This document shows positions 47,322 to 56,438 of a stretch of 64,000 nt of DNA, one piece after another. The translations under genes were made by a program, and so were the position numbers. The stretch's first letter is position 1. Each line of letters starts with the position of its first letter. The notes below the pieces were generated by a model. It was not told where the DNA came from, searched no databases, and saw only the letters and a program-made list of their open reading frames with translations. Source of the DNA: Variovorax sp. 54. GTDB lineage: Bacteria > Pseudomonadota > Gammaproteobacteria > Burkholderiales > Burkholderiaceae_C. The DNA lies in contig NZ_PEFF01000001.1 in NCBI RefSeq assembly GCF_002754375.1, forward strand, positions 2,686,501-2,750,500, read 5' to 3'.

Positions 47322-48068
47322 TTGGACCAGGTGCTCTTGATCACCGGCGGTGGGCGCGGCATTGGCGCCGCCACGGCCTTGCTCGCCGCGAAGCGCGGCT
47401 ACGCCGTGGCCGTGAACTACGCCAGCAACTCGCTGGCCGCCGACGAGGTGGTGCGCACCATCCGCGCGGGCGGCGGCACCGCCATGGCGGTGCAGGCCGA
47501 CGTGGGCGACGAGGCCCAGGTGCTCGCGATGTTCGCGAAGATCGACGCCAGGCTCGGTCGTCTCACCGCGCTCGTGAACAACGCCGGCGTGGTCGACGTG
47601 CAGGCGCGCGTCGACGAGATGAGCGTCGCGCGCATGGAGCGCATGTTCCGCATCAACGTGATCGGCAGCTTTGTCTGCGCGCGCGAAGCCGTGAAGCGCA
47701 TGAGCACGAAGTACGGCGGCGCGGGCGGCGCCATCGTCAACATCTCCAGCGGCGCCGCGCGACTGGGCTCGCCGGGCCAGTACGTCGATTACGCGGCCAG
47801 CAAGGCCGCCATCGACACCCTGACCATCGGCCTGGCCAAGGAAGTGGCCATGGAAGGCATCCGCGTCAACGCGGTGCGCCCCGGCCTCATCGACACCGAG
47901 ATCCACGCCTCCGGCGGCATGCCCGAGCGCGCCGCCGAACTCGCACCGACCGTGCCGATGCAGCGCACCGGCAGCCCCGAGGAAATCGCCGGCGCCATCC
48001 TGTGGCTGCTCTCGCCCGAGGCCAGCTACACCACCATGGCCCTGCTCGACGTGACCGGAGGACGATAA
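47322..48068 (+). CDS. Short-chain dehydrogenase/reductase (SDR)
   Basis: 248 residues with a TTG start at 47322, supported by a perfect AGGAGGT five bases upstream. Cofactor motif TGGGRGIG at 8-15, NNAG motif NNAGVVDVQ, catalytic Ser in NISSGAAR and YxxxK in DYAASKAA. Classical SDR, likely NADP(H)-using from the Arg in GRGIG. It shares a directon with marC, whose start lies 2 nt after the stop. The substrate cannot be predicted. Confidence 0.92.
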   Translation: MDQVLLITGGGRGIGAATALLAAKRGYAVAVNYASNSLAADEVVRTIRAGGGTAMAVQADVGDEAQVLAMFAKIDARLGRLTALVNNAGVVDVQARVDEMSVARMERMFRINVIGSFVCAREAVKRMSTKYGGAGGAIVNISSGAARLGSPGQYVDYAASKAAIDTLTIGLAKEVAMEGIRVNAVRPGLIDTEIHASGGMPERAAELAPTVPMQRTGSPEEIAGAILWLLSPEASYTTMALLDVTGGR

Positions 48069-48070
48069 CG

Positions 48071-48724
48071 ATGAGCACTTCCATGGACCTCATCAAGCCG
48101 CTGGTCACGCTGGTGGCCATCGTCAACCCGCTGGCCATCGTGCCCTTCTTCATCCACTACACGCAGGACTACTCCGACGCCCAGCGCAAGCGCACGGTGC
48201 GCATGTCGGCCTTCAGCGCCTTCGTGGTCATTGCAGTCAGCGCGCTCATCGGGCTGCAGCTGCTGTCCTTCTTCGGCATCTCGATCGCGAGCTTCCAGGT
48301 CGGCGGCGGGCTGTTGCTGCTCATGAGTTCGATCTCGATGCTCAATGCGCAACCGGCCGAGAGCAAGACCAACGTCGACGAGTTGCGCGCCACCGAAGTG
48401 AAGGCGTCGATGGGCGCCTCCATCGCGGTGGTGCCGCTCACCATCCCGCTGCTCACCGGCCCGGCCGCGATCTCCACGGTGGTGATCTACGCCGACAAGA
48501 CGCAGCACCTGTGGGAGCTGGGGCTGCTGGTCGGCTATGGCGTGGTGGTGGCGCTGGCGACCGCGCTGGCGTTTTCGCTCGCGCAGCCGATCGCGCGGGT
48601 GCTCGGCAAGACGGGCATCAACATCATGACCCGGCTGATGGGCCTGATCCTCGCGGCGCTCGCGGTCGAAGTGATGGCCGACGGGCTCGGCAAGCTGTTC
48701 CCGATCCTGTCGAAGGTCGCCTGA
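48071..48724 (+). CDS. MarC-family integral membrane protein
   Basis: 217 residues with six hydrophobic spans. LVAIVNPLAIVPFFIHYT, FFGISIASFQVGGGLLLL and VPLTIPLLTGPAAISTVVIY are MarC (UPF0056) motifs. MarC was once linked to multiple antibiotic resistance but that role was later withdrawn; its function is unknown. It begins 2 nt after the SDR gene, so the two are probably translated from one mRNA. Confidence 0.92.
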   Translation: MSTSMDLIKPLVTLVAIVNPLAIVPFFIHYTQDYSDAQRKRTVRMSAFSAFVVIAVSALIGLQLLSFFGISIASFQVGGGLLLLMSSISMLNAQPAESKTNVDELRATEVKASMGASIAVVPLTIPLLTGPAAISTVVIYADKTQHLWELGLLVGYGVVVALATALAFSLAQPIARVLGKTGINIMTRLMGLILAALAVEVMADGLGKLFPILSKVA

Positions 48725-48734
48725 ACAGCTTCGT

Positions 48735-49196
48735 TCAGGCCAGCATCTTCTCGATGACCTTCCAGTGCGCCGGCTCCACCGGCGTGATCGACAGCCGGTT
48801 GCCCTTGCGCAGAATGACCAGGTCGGCCAGCTCGGGCTTGGCGCGCAGCTCGGGCAGCGACAACAGCCGCGTCTTGCGCAGCGCCTGCACGTCGACCAGC
48901 AACCAGCGCGGATCGTCCGGCTTCGCACCGGCGTCGTAGTACGGCGACGTGGGGTCGAACTGCGTCGGATCGGGCTGAATGCCCGAGGCCACGCGCGCGA
49001 TGCCGGCAATGCCGGGCTCGGGGCAGCTCGAGTGATAGAACAGCACGCCATCACCGACCTTCATGCCGTCGCGCATGAAGTTGCGTGCCTGGTAGTTGCG
49101 CACGCCGGTCCACGCCACGGTGGCACCGGGCGCGGCGAGGGCATCGTCGATCGAGACCTCGTCGGGCTCGGATTTCATCAACCAGTACTGGGGCAT
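48735..49196 (-). CDS. EVE domain protein
   Basis: 153 residues: MPQYWLMKSEPDEVSIDDAL, WTGVRNYQARNFMRDGMKVGDG and FYHSSCPEPGIAGIARV are hallmarks of the EVE fold, a YTH/PUA-like pocket that binds modified bases in RNA or DNA. In bacteria it is often a stand-alone protein of unknown target, found near DNA-modification genes in some genomes but not here. It converges on marC with 10 nt between the stops. Confidence 0.95.
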   Translation of the reverse strand: MPQYWLMKSEPDEVSIDDALAAPGATVAWTGVRNYQARNFMRDGMKVGDGVLFYHSSCPEPGIAGIARVASGIQPDPTQFDPTSPYYDAGAKPDDPRWLLVDVQALRKTRLLSLPELRAKPELADLVILRKGNRLSITPVEPAHWKVIEKMLA

Positions 49197-49263
49197 GGCG
49201 GCAGTCTCGCGAAGGGGATTTCGCGGAATATAGCCGCTCGCCCCATTCCGGGGCGCTCCTCGT

Positions 49264-50427
49264 TTACGGCGTCACGTAGTCGGAGACGACCACCCACTTG
49301 CCGTCCTTGATCTGCGACAGCCGCGACTGGTCGTTGCCCAGGCGCTTGGTGGCGGTGTAGGTGCTCTTCGGGCTGCCGAACATGTCGGGCTCGAAGGTGA
49401 TGCCGTCCATCGCCTTGATGAAGCTGTCGGTCGTCAGGTTCGGGCCGGCCTTGGTGGCGGCCTTGATGAACGAGTCGATGATCACGTAGCCGTACACCGA
49501 GAACACGGTCGGGTCTTCGTTGAACTTGGTCTTGTACTTGTTGGCCCAGAAGCGCAGCGGCTGCGACTGCTCGTCGGTGTAGGGGTTCTGCACCGTCATG
49601 GTGGCGTACACGCCGTCCATGGCCTTGCCGCCGAGCTTGTGGATCAGGTCGGTGTAGGCGGCGCTCGAACCCAGGAAGGTCGGGTTGAAGCCGGTCTTGC
49701 GCGACTCGCCCACGGTGCCGATGGTCTCGCGGATGATGGTGCCGAGCACCACGAGGTCGCAGTTGGCGGCCTTCATCTTCGCGACCTGCGAGCTGAAGTC
49801 GGTGGCGCCGCGCTTGAACGAGGTCTTCTCGGCCAGCTCCATGCCCGAGGCCTTCAGGCCGGCCTCGGCGCCGCGCTGCACCTCGAGGCCGAACTCGTCG
49901 TCCTGGTAGATCGTGCAGACCTTCTTGGCGCCCTTGTCCTTGATCATCTTGGGCAGCGCCAGGCGAATCTGGTCGTAGTAGGTGGCCGCGAACGAGTACT
50001 TCAGCCGGTTCAGCGGCTCGTACATTTCGCGCGCCGCGGTAATGGGCATGTAGTTGACGACGTTCTTGTCGAACTGCACCGGCATCGCCGCCATGTTCTG
50101 CGCCGTGCCGATGTGGCCGGCCATGATGAAGATCTTTTCCTGGTTGACCAGTTTCTGCGCCGCCAGCACGGCCTTCTTCGGGTCGTAGCCCGAGTCTTCG
50201 ACGAAGAGCTTGAGCTTGCGGCCGTTGAGCGTGCCCTGCTCGTTGAGCTCGTCCACGCGCAGCTGCATGCCGTTGCGCGCCTGCTTGCCGAAGCCCGCCA
50301 ACGGACCCGACAGGTCCTGGATGGTGCCGATGCGGATCTCGTCCTTCGTCACGCCCTGCTGCGCCGACGCGAGCGTCGCGATCAGGCCCAGCACAGCCAG
50401 CGTCGTCAATGTCTTGAGCTTCGTCAT
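49264..50427 (-). CDS. ABC transporter substrate-binding protein, branched-chain amino acid type
   Basis: 387 residues from the ATG at 50427. Signal peptide ending ASA-QQ near 23, then a type-1 periplasmic binding fold: IRIGTIQDLSGPLAGFGKQA, DSGYDPKKAVLAAQKLV and GTIIRETIG. It delivers a small ligand to the LivHM-type permease. The ligand is not evident; its co-location with a CoA ligase points to an organic or aromatic acid rather than leucine. It is last in the operon, 32 nt after the ligase. Confidence 0.93.
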   Translation of the reverse strand: MTKLKTLTTLAVLGLIATLASAQQGVTKDEIRIGTIQDLSGPLAGFGKQARNGMQLRVDELNEQGTLNGRKLKLFVEDSGYDPKKAVLAAQKLVNQEKIFIMAGHIGTAQNMAAMPVQFDKNVVNYMPITAAREMYEPLNRLKYSFAATYYDQIRLALPKMIKDKGAKKVCTIYQDDEFGLEVQRGAEAGLKASGMELAEKTSFKRGATDFSSQVAKMKAANCDLVVLGTIIRETIGTVGESRKTGFNPTFLGSSAAYTDLIHKLGGKAMDGVYATMTVQNPYTDEQSQPLRFWANKYKTKFNEDPTVFSVYGYVIIDSFIKAATKAGPNLTTDSFIKAMDGITFEPDMFGSPKSTYTATKRLGNDQSRLSQIKDGKWVVVSDYVTP

Positions 50428-50459
50428 AGCGTTGTCTCCTCGGGTTGGCAAAAAAGAGG

Positions 50460-52316
50460 TCAGCGGTACATGGCGTCGATGCGCGCCGCGTACTTGGTCT
50501 GCACCAGCTTGCGCTTGAGCTTCATCGTCGGCGTGAGCTCCTCGTCCTCGGCGCTCAGTTGCGTCTCGAGCAGGAAGAACTTCTTGATCTGCTCGACGCG
50601 CGCGAACTTGGCGTTGACGCGATCGATCTCGCCCTGGATCAGGTCCTGCACTTCCTGCGTGCGCGTCAGGCTCTCGTAGTTGCTGAACGGCACGTCGTGG
50701 TCCTGCGCAAACTTTTCGACGTTCTCCTGGTCGATCATGACGATCACCGTGAGGTAGGGCCTCTTGTCGCCGATCACCACGGCATCGGTGATGTAGAGGC
50801 TGAATTTGAGCTCGTTCTCCAGCTCGCTCGGGGTCACGTTCTTGCCGCCTGCCGTGATGATGATGTCTTTCATCCGGTCGGTGATGCGGAAATACCCGTC
50901 CTCGTCCATCACGCCCACGTCGCCCGTGTGCAGCCAGCCGTCGGCGTCGATGGTCTCGGCGGTCTTCTCCGGCAGATTCAAATAGCCCATGAAGACGTTG
51001 GGGCCGCGCACCAAAATTTCGCTGGTGGCCGGATCGATGCGCACCTCGTTGTAGCCCGTGGCCGGGCCGATGGAGCCGGGCTTGATGCGGGTGACGGGCA
51101 CCGCGGTGGAAGCGCCGCACGATTCCGTCATGCCCCACACCTCGAGCATGGGCACGCCCAGCGCGAGGTACCACTTGACCAGCTCGGGCGAAATGGGCGC
51201 CGCACCGGTCACGAGAAAGCGCGCGCGGTGGATGCCGATGAGCTTGCGCGCGTTGTCCAGCGCCAGCAGCCGCGCCAGCCTGAACTTGAGGCGCAGCCCC
51301 GTGCCGATCTCTTGCCCCGCGAGCACCCTGTTGGCGATGGTCTCGCCCACGCCGATGCTCCATTTGTAGGCGGCCTGCTGCAGCGGGCTGGCCTCCTTCA
51401 GCGCGATCATCACGCCCGAATAGAACTTCTCCCACACGCGCGGCACGCCCGTGAACACCGTGGGCGCAATCTCGCGCACGTTCTCGGGCACCGTCTCGGG
51501 GTTCTCGACGAAGTTGAGGATCGAGCCGGTGTACATCGCGAAGTACTCGCCGCCCATGCGCTCGGCGATGTGGCACAGCGGCAGGAAGCACATGCGCTCG
51601 TCCTTGTCGTCCTGTGCGATGAGCGTGTTGTAGCCGCGCGCCGTGTACACCAGCCCCGCGTGGCTGTGCATGGCGCCTTTGGGCTTGCCGGTGGTGCCCG
51701 AGGTGTAGACAAGAATCGCGAGGTCTTCGGGCCGGCAGGCGGCCACGCTGCGCTCCACCGCCTGCGGGTCGCCCGCCAGGTGCGTGCGGCCGAGGGCGCG
51801 CAGCGCATCGAGGCTCATCACCGCCGGGTCGTCGAGCTCGCGCAGGCCTTCCATGTCGAACACGACCACCTGGCGCAGGCCGGACAGGCGGGCGCGCACC
51901 TCGAGCGCCTTGTCGAGCTGCTCGTCGTCTTCCACGAACAGCACCGTGGTGCGCGAGTCTTCGCACAGGTATTCCACCTGCGAGGCGGCGTCGGTCGGGT
52001 AGATGCCGTTCGACACACCGCCGCAGCTCAGCACGGCCAGGTCGGCCAGCACCCACTCGATGACGGTGTTGGAAAGGATGGACGCGCACTCGCCGCGCGT
52101 GAAGCCGATCGCCTGCAGGCCGGCTGCGATTTCGCGCACGGCCTCGGCGGTCTGGCGCCAGCTCCAGGCGCGCCAGATGCCCAGCTCCTTCTGTCGCATC
52201 CAGATGTTGTCGCCGCGCTGGCGCACGGCGTTCCAGAACATGGCCGAGAGCGTGTCGCCGGGCACGAGGATGTCGTGGCCGGGTTCGATGGTTCGAAGAT
52301 CCCAGAGTCCTTGCAT
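50460..52316 (-). CDS. AMP-dependent CoA ligase (long-chain/aromatic acyl-CoA synthetase type)
   Basis: 618 residues from the ATG at 52316. ANL motifs are P-loop YTSGTTGKPKGAM (204-216) and the hinge region GWLHTGDVGVMDEDGYFRITDR followed by KDIIITAGGKNVTPSELEN. Ends with LKRKLVQTKYAARIDAMYR. It activates a carboxylic acid to its CoA thioester with ATP. Substrate class is not deducible. Inclusion between LivF and the binding protein suggests imported acids are activated right after uptake. Confidence 0.93.
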   Translation of the reverse strand: MQGLWDLRTIEPGHDILVPGDTLSAMFWNAVRQRGDNIWMRQKELGIWRAWSWRQTAEAVREIAAGLQAIGFTRGECASILSNTVIEWVLADLAVLSCGGVSNGIYPTDAASQVEYLCEDSRTTVLFVEDDEQLDKALEVRARLSGLRQVVVFDMEGLRELDDPAVMSLDALRALGRTHLAGDPQAVERSVAACRPEDLAILVYTSGTTGKPKGAMHSHAGLVYTARGYNTLIAQDDKDERMCFLPLCHIAERMGGEYFAMYTGSILNFVENPETVPENVREIAPTVFTGVPRVWEKFYSGVMIALKEASPLQQAAYKWSIGVGETIANRVLAGQEIGTGLRLKFRLARLLALDNARKLIGIHRARFLVTGAAPISPELVKWYLALGVPMLEVWGMTESCGASTAVPVTRIKPGSIGPATGYNEVRIDPATSEILVRGPNVFMGYLNLPEKTAETIDADGWLHTGDVGVMDEDGYFRITDRMKDIIITAGGKNVTPSELENELKFSLYITDAVVIGDKRPYLTVIVMIDQENVEKFAQDHDVPFSNYESLTRTQEVQDLIQGEIDRVNAKFARVEQIKKFFLLETQLSAEDEELTPTMKLKRKLVQTKYAARIDAMYR

Positions 52317-52324
52317 GGCGACGG

Positions 52325-53098
52325 CTACCTCCAGGTCTTCTTCTTTTTCCAGCGCCGCTCGCCGCGCACGCCGTCGTCCTTGACACCGAGGTAGAACTCC
52401 TTGATGTCGTCCTTCTCTCGCAGGCGTTCGCACGAGTCTTCCATCACGATGCGCCCGTTCTCCAGAACGTAGCCGTGGTCGGCGGCGTTGAGCGCCATGT
52501 TGGCGTTCTGCTCCACCAGCAGGATGGTGGTGCCGCGCTCGCGGTTGATGCGCACCACGATCTCGAAGATTTCCTTCGTGAGCTTGGGGCTCAGGCCGAG
52601 GCTGGGTTCGTCGAGCAGGATGAGGTGCGGCGCCGCCATGATGGCGCGCGAGATGGCCAGCATCTGCTGCTGCCCGCCCGAGAGCAGGCCCGCGTCCTGC
52701 GTGGCACGCTCGCGCAGGATCGGGAAGTAGGTGAAGACGGTCTCGATGTCGCGCGCCACGCCGTCGCGGTCCTTGCGCGTGTAGGCGCCCATCAGCAGGT
52801 TGTCCTTCACCGAGAGCAGCGGGAACACCTCGCGCCCTTCGGGCACGTGGCTCAGGCCCTGCTGCACGATGAAGGCCGGGTCTTTCGCCGTGATGTCCTG
52901 GCCCTGGAATTCGATGCTGCCCTTGCGCGGATCGATGATGCCCGAGATGGTCTTGAGGATCGTCGTCTTGCCCGCGCCATTGGAGCCAAGCACCGTCGCG
53001 ATCTCGCCCTTGCGCACCTTCAGGCTCACGCCGCGGATGGCCTTGATCGGGCCGTAGGCGCTTTCCACATTGAGCAGTTGAAGCACGACGTCGCTCAT
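52325..53098 (-). CDS. livF: ABC transporter ATPase, LivF type
   Basis: 257 residues. Walker A GSNGAGKTT (38-46), signature LLSGGQQQMLAISRAI, Walker B LILLDEPSLGLSP, then an ending ENGRIVMEDSCERL and a basic C-terminal tail (RGERRWKKKKTWR). One of the two ATPases of a branched-chain-type importer. It is separated from the other ATPase gene by 457 nt of non-coding DNA. The ligase start is 8 nt further on. Confidence 0.93.
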   Translation of the reverse strand: MSDVVLQLLNVESAYGPIKAIRGVSLKVRKGEIATVLGSNGAGKTTILKTISGIIDPRKGSIEFQGQDITAKDPAFIVQQGLSHVPEGREVFPLLSVKDNLLMGAYTRKDRDGVARDIETVFTYFPILRERATQDAGLLSGGQQQMLAISRAIMAAPHLILLDEPSLGLSPKLTKEIFEIVVRINRERGTTILLVEQNANMALNAADHGYVLENGRIVMEDSCERLREKDDIKEFYLGVKDDGVRGERRWKKKKTWR

Positions 53099-53555
53099 GC
53101 GTGCGCTCCCTGATTCGGGGAACGGCGTTGGAGCCCATGCCCCGGACGGGCCGACGTCACCGGCCCTTCGGGCTGCCCTGCGCTGCTCACGACGGGCGGG
53201 GTCTCGCAGAACTCGCTTCGCTCAAACAGCTGCGAGCCCTGATCCGCCCGTCGCTGCGCTGCTCGGCGGCGCCTCAACGGCCCGCCCGGGGCATGGGCCC
53301 CAACGCCGTGGGCACGCACAGAGCGAACACCCCACAGCAAAAGCTCGGTGTGCGGTGCGGTGTGGGCGTCCCCTCTGTGCCGCTGAGGAGCGCAGCTTTC
53401 CGCGGACAAGGGCCCGCCCTTGTTTGAGCGAAGCGAGTTTGGGCGGGACCCCGCGGAAAGCGAGCACCGGAAGGGAGCCCGAAGGGCCGGCACAGTGGGG
53501 GCGACCGCGCCGTGCCGCGCACCGGGCGCCTCCAAAGGGGTAGCGAACAAAGCGC
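53099..53555. repeat. Structured non-coding spacer between livF and livG
   Basis: 457 nt without a credible gene. It includes a strong inverted repeat GCTTTCCGCGG (53395-53405) / CCGCGGAAAGC (53451-53461) enclosing GTTTGAGCGAAGCGAGTTT. The segment ACTCGCTTCGCTCAAAC near 53212 is the reverse complement of that inner segment, so further pairing over 200 nt is possible. Short open frames in all phases have no plausible codon use. It looks like a mobile or repetitive element inserted into the operon. Confidence 0.55.
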
Positions 53556-54374
53556 TCATGCCGCAACCCTCCGCAAACTGCTCACGTCATCCACAGTCCC
53601 GAGATAAGCCTCGATCACCCGCGGATCCGCCTGCACCTCTCGCGGAGACCCGGTAGCCAGCACCTCGCCCTGATTCATCGCCAGCACGCGATCCGACACC
53701 TTGGAAACCAGCGACATGTCGTGCTCGACCATCAGCACCGACACGCCCAGCTCGTGCTGGATGTCCTGGATCCAGAACGCCATGTCCGCCGTCTCTTCGA
53801 CATTCAGTCCCGAAGAAGGCTCGTCGAGCAGCAGCAGCTTGGGCTCGGTGCACAGTGCACGCGCCAGCTCCACCACCTTGCGCACGCCATACGGCAACCC
53901 CGCCACCATCGAGTCGCGGTAGTGCTGCAGGTCGAGCAGGTCGATCACCTGCTCCGCTTTCTCGCGCGCCGCGATCTCGGCGCGGCGCGTGGCCGGCGTG
54001 AAGAACACTTCGTTCCAGAAGCCCGTCTGCCGGTGCGTGTGGCGCCCGATCAGCAGGTTGTGCAGAACGGTCGCATGCTCGAACAGCTCGATGTTCTGAA
54101 AGGTGCGCGCAATGCCCAGAGCGGCAATCGCGTGCGGCGCCTGCTGCGTCAGCGCGATCGGCCCACCCGCCTCGCCATGCCAGGTGATCTCGCCCGTGGT
54201 CGGCGTGTAGATGCGGCTGATGAGGTTGAACACCGTCGTCTTGCCCGCGCCGTTCGGGCCGATGAGCGTGAACACCTCGCCGCGCCGCACGTCGAAGCTC
54301 ACCTTGTTGACCGCGAGCACGCCGCCGAAGCGCACGCTCAGGTCCTTGGCCGACAAAAGAACGTCGTTGCTCAT
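53556..54374 (-). CDS. livG: ABC transporter ATPase, LivG type
   Basis: 272 residues from the ATG at 54374, overlapping the livM stop as ATGA. Walker A GPNGAGKTT (39-47), LivG-type insert after AALGIARTFQNIELFEHATV, signature LPYGVRKVVELARAL and Walker B LLLLDEPSSGLN. It pairs with the LivF-type ATPase to power import through the LivHM-type permeases. Confidence 0.93.
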   Translation of the reverse strand: MSNDVLLSAKDLSVRFGGVLAVNKVSFDVRRGEVFTLIGPNGAGKTTVFNLISRIYTPTTGEITWHGEAGGPIALTQQAPHAIAALGIARTFQNIELFEHATVLHNLLIGRHTHRQTGFWNEVFFTPATRRAEIAAREKAEQVIDLLDLQHYRDSMVAGLPYGVRKVVELARALCTEPKLLLLDEPSSGLNVEETADMAFWIQDIQHELGVSVLMVEHDMSLVSKVSDRVLAMNQGEVLATGSPREVQADPRVIEAYLGTVDDVSSLRRVAA

Positions 54375-55447
54375 CTCAGTCGGTCCGATTTGGTGAACGA
54401 CTTCTGCCGCTTGAACAAGCCCTTGCGGTAGAACGGAAAGAGCTGCAGCCAGGTGCGGATCTTCAGCCAGCGCCCGTACAGCCCCAGCGGCTCGAACAGC
54501 ACGAAGGCGATCAGCACCAGGCCGTACACCAGCCCCTGCAGGCCGGGCGCCTGGCCGACGACGGCCGGCAGCCAGTCCTTGCCCATCGAGATCAGCTGCG
54601 GCATCGCGATGAGAAAAATCGCGCCGAGGAACGCGCCGTGCACCGAGCCCAGCCCGCCGATCACCACCATCAGCAGCAGGTCGATCGACTGCAGGATGTT
54701 GAACTGGTCGGGCGAGATGAAGCTCAGCTTGTGCGCATACAGCGCCCCGCCCAGCCCCGCGAGCGCGGCCGAGATCGCGAACGACATCGTCTTGTAGCGC
54801 GCCAGGTGAATGCCCATGCTCTGCGCCGAAATCTCCGAATCGCGGATCGCCACGAAGGCCCGCCCGGTCGGCGAACGCAGCAGGTTCAGGATGCCGAGCG
54901 TGGAGATCACCGCGACCACCAGGCAGAGAAAGTAGAAGCCCTCCCCCGAGCCCAGCGACCAGCCGAACAGCTGCGGCGACTTCACATGCAGGCCCGCGTT
55001 GCCGCCCGTCACGCTTTCCCAGCGCGCGAACACTTCCTCGACGATGAATCCGAACGACAGCGTCGCGATGCCCAGGTAGATGCCTTTCACGCGCAGCGCC
55101 GGCAGCGCCACCACCACGCCCACCGCCGCCGACAGCGCGGCCGACGCGAGCAGCGCGAGCGGGAACGGCACGCCCATGTTGGTCAGCACGCCCTGCGTGT
55201 ACGCACCCGTTCCGAGAAACGCCGCATGCCCGATGGAGAACTGCCCCGTGAAGCCCGCCAGCAGCATCAGCCCCAGGCCGACGATGCCGTAGATGAGCAC
55301 GAAGGTCAGCTGCGCAAGCCAGTACTCGTCGATGACCCACGGCGCGACGAGCAGGAAGGCCATGAGCAGGCTGTACCAGAGCACATGGCCGCCGTGCCGC
55401 GCGAGGCGGATGTCCTGGTCGTAGCTGGTTTTGAAGATGAAGCGCAT
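54371..55447 (-). CDS. livM: ABC transporter permease, LivM type
   Basis: 358 residues with about nine spans. The permease motif GLNVIFGYAGQ-like sequence appears as GLMLLAGFTGQFSIGHAAF and the cytoplasmic loop line GRAFVAIRDSEISAQSMGIH is typical. One of two permeases in this importer. It starts 94 nt after the livH stop, a gap filled by a GC-rich repeat. The end is a charged region rather than a long tail. Confidence 0.92.
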   Translation of the reverse strand: MRFIFKTSYDQDIRLARHGGHVLWYSLLMAFLLVAPWVIDEYWLAQLTFVLIYGIVGLGLMLLAGFTGQFSIGHAAFLGTGAYTQGVLTNMGVPFPLALLASAALSAAVGVVVALPALRVKGIYLGIATLSFGFIVEEVFARWESVTGGNAGLHVKSPQLFGWSLGSGEGFYFLCLVVAVISTLGILNLLRSPTGRAFVAIRDSEISAQSMGIHLARYKTMSFAISAALAGLGGALYAHKLSFISPDQFNILQSIDLLLMVVIGGLGSVHGAFLGAIFLIAMPQLISMGKDWLPAVVGQAPGLQGLVYGLVLIAFVLFEPLGLYGRWLKIRTWLQLFPFYRKGLFKRQKSFTKSDRLR

Positions 55448-55456
55448 ATTTCAGGT

Positions 55457-55535
55457 CCGCCGCCGGGCCGCCCCAAGGCGGACCTGGGCCCCCTCGGGGG
55501 CCAGCGAGTACACGAAGTGACGAGCGTGGGGGTGC
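55457..55535. repeat. GC-rich dispersed repeat, copy 4 (between livH and livM)
   Basis: Contains CCGCCGGGCCGCCCCAAGGC and GGGCCCCCTCGGGGGCC with the tail ACGAGCGTGGGGG. Closely matches the copy at 20300-20373 in the PTS operon. Its edge lies 6 nt from the livH stop. Confidence 0.7.
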
Positions 55536-55541
55536 ATTGCT

Positions 55542-56417
55542 TTACACCTTCTTGCGCAGCTTTTCGCCGAAGAGGCCGTTCGGCTTGATCGTGAGCATCA
55601 GCAGCACCACGATGTACGGCGCCGTGTCCTTGAAACCGTCGGGCAGGTAGAAACCCGCGAACGACTCGACGATGCCGATCACCAGCCCGCCGACGATCGC
55701 GCCCGGCAGGCTGCCGAAGCCGCCCACCACCGCCGCCGGAAAAGCCTTGAGCCCGATGAAACCCATGTTGGCGTGCACGAAGGTGATGGGCGCGAGCAGC
55801 AGGCCGGCAATGGCCGCCACCGCCGCGGCGAGCCCCCACACCAGCCCGTTGAGCCGCTTCACCGGAATGCCCATGTAGTAGGCCGCGAGCTGGTTCTGCG
55901 ACGAGGCCTGCATCGCGATGCCGAGCTTGCTGTAGCGGAACATCGCGAACAGCAGGCCGCACAGGATGGCGGTGGCAATGATGATCACGAGCTGCTCGAG
56001 GTTCACGACCAGCTCGCCGAGCTTCCAGATCTGGTCCTTGTAGGGCACGGCCAGCGTGTGGGTGTCGGTGCCGATGCCCGGCACCATGGTGATGAGGCCG
56101 CGCGCCACGTAGGCGATGCCGATGGTCAGCATCACGATGGAGAACTGCGGCTGCCCGAGGATCGGGCGGATCACCACCAGTTCGAGCAGCACGCCGAAGG
56201 CCGCCATGGCCACCACGGCCAGCAGCGCCGCGAGCCAGAACGGCATGCCGAACAGCGACATGCCCGCGAAGGCACCGAACGCGCCGAGCATCATCAGGTC
56301 GCCCTGCGCGAAGCTCACCGTTTCGGTGGCCTTGTAGATCAGCACGAAGCCGAGTGCGATCAGGCCGTAGATGCAGCCTTGCGCGATGCCCGACAGCAGG
56401 AGTTGGAGGATCTGCAT
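55542..56417 (-). CDS. livH: ABC transporter permease, LivH type
   Basis: 291 residues with about eight spans. Start MQILQLLLSGIAQGCIYGLI ALGFVL, then GLKAFPAAVVGGFGSLPGAIVGG, a LivH hallmark near 229-251. It forms the membrane pore together with the LivM-type gene product. It is preceded by the AraC gene with 21 nt between them. Confidence 0.93.
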   Translation of the reverse strand: MQILQLLLSGIAQGCIYGLIALGFVLIYKATETVSFAQGDLMMLGAFGAFAGMSLFGMPFWLAALLAVVAMAAFGVLLELVVIRPILGQPQFSIVMLTIGIAYVARGLITMVPGIGTDTHTLAVPYKDQIWKLGELVVNLEQLVIIIATAILCGLLFAMFRYSKLGIAMQASSQNQLAAYYMGIPVKRLNGLVWGLAAAVAAIAGLLLAPITFVHANMGFIGLKAFPAAVVGGFGSLPGAIVGGLVIGIVESFAGFYLPDGFKDTAPYIVVLLMLTIKPNGLFGEKLRKKV

Positions 56418-56438
56418 GCGTTGCCGTCCCGCGCGCCG

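Noticed and set aside
53097..53566. Several frames in the livF-livG spacer
   Set aside because: Frames exist on both strands with low-complexity Arg/Ala/Pro translations; the inverted repeats indicate a non-coding element.
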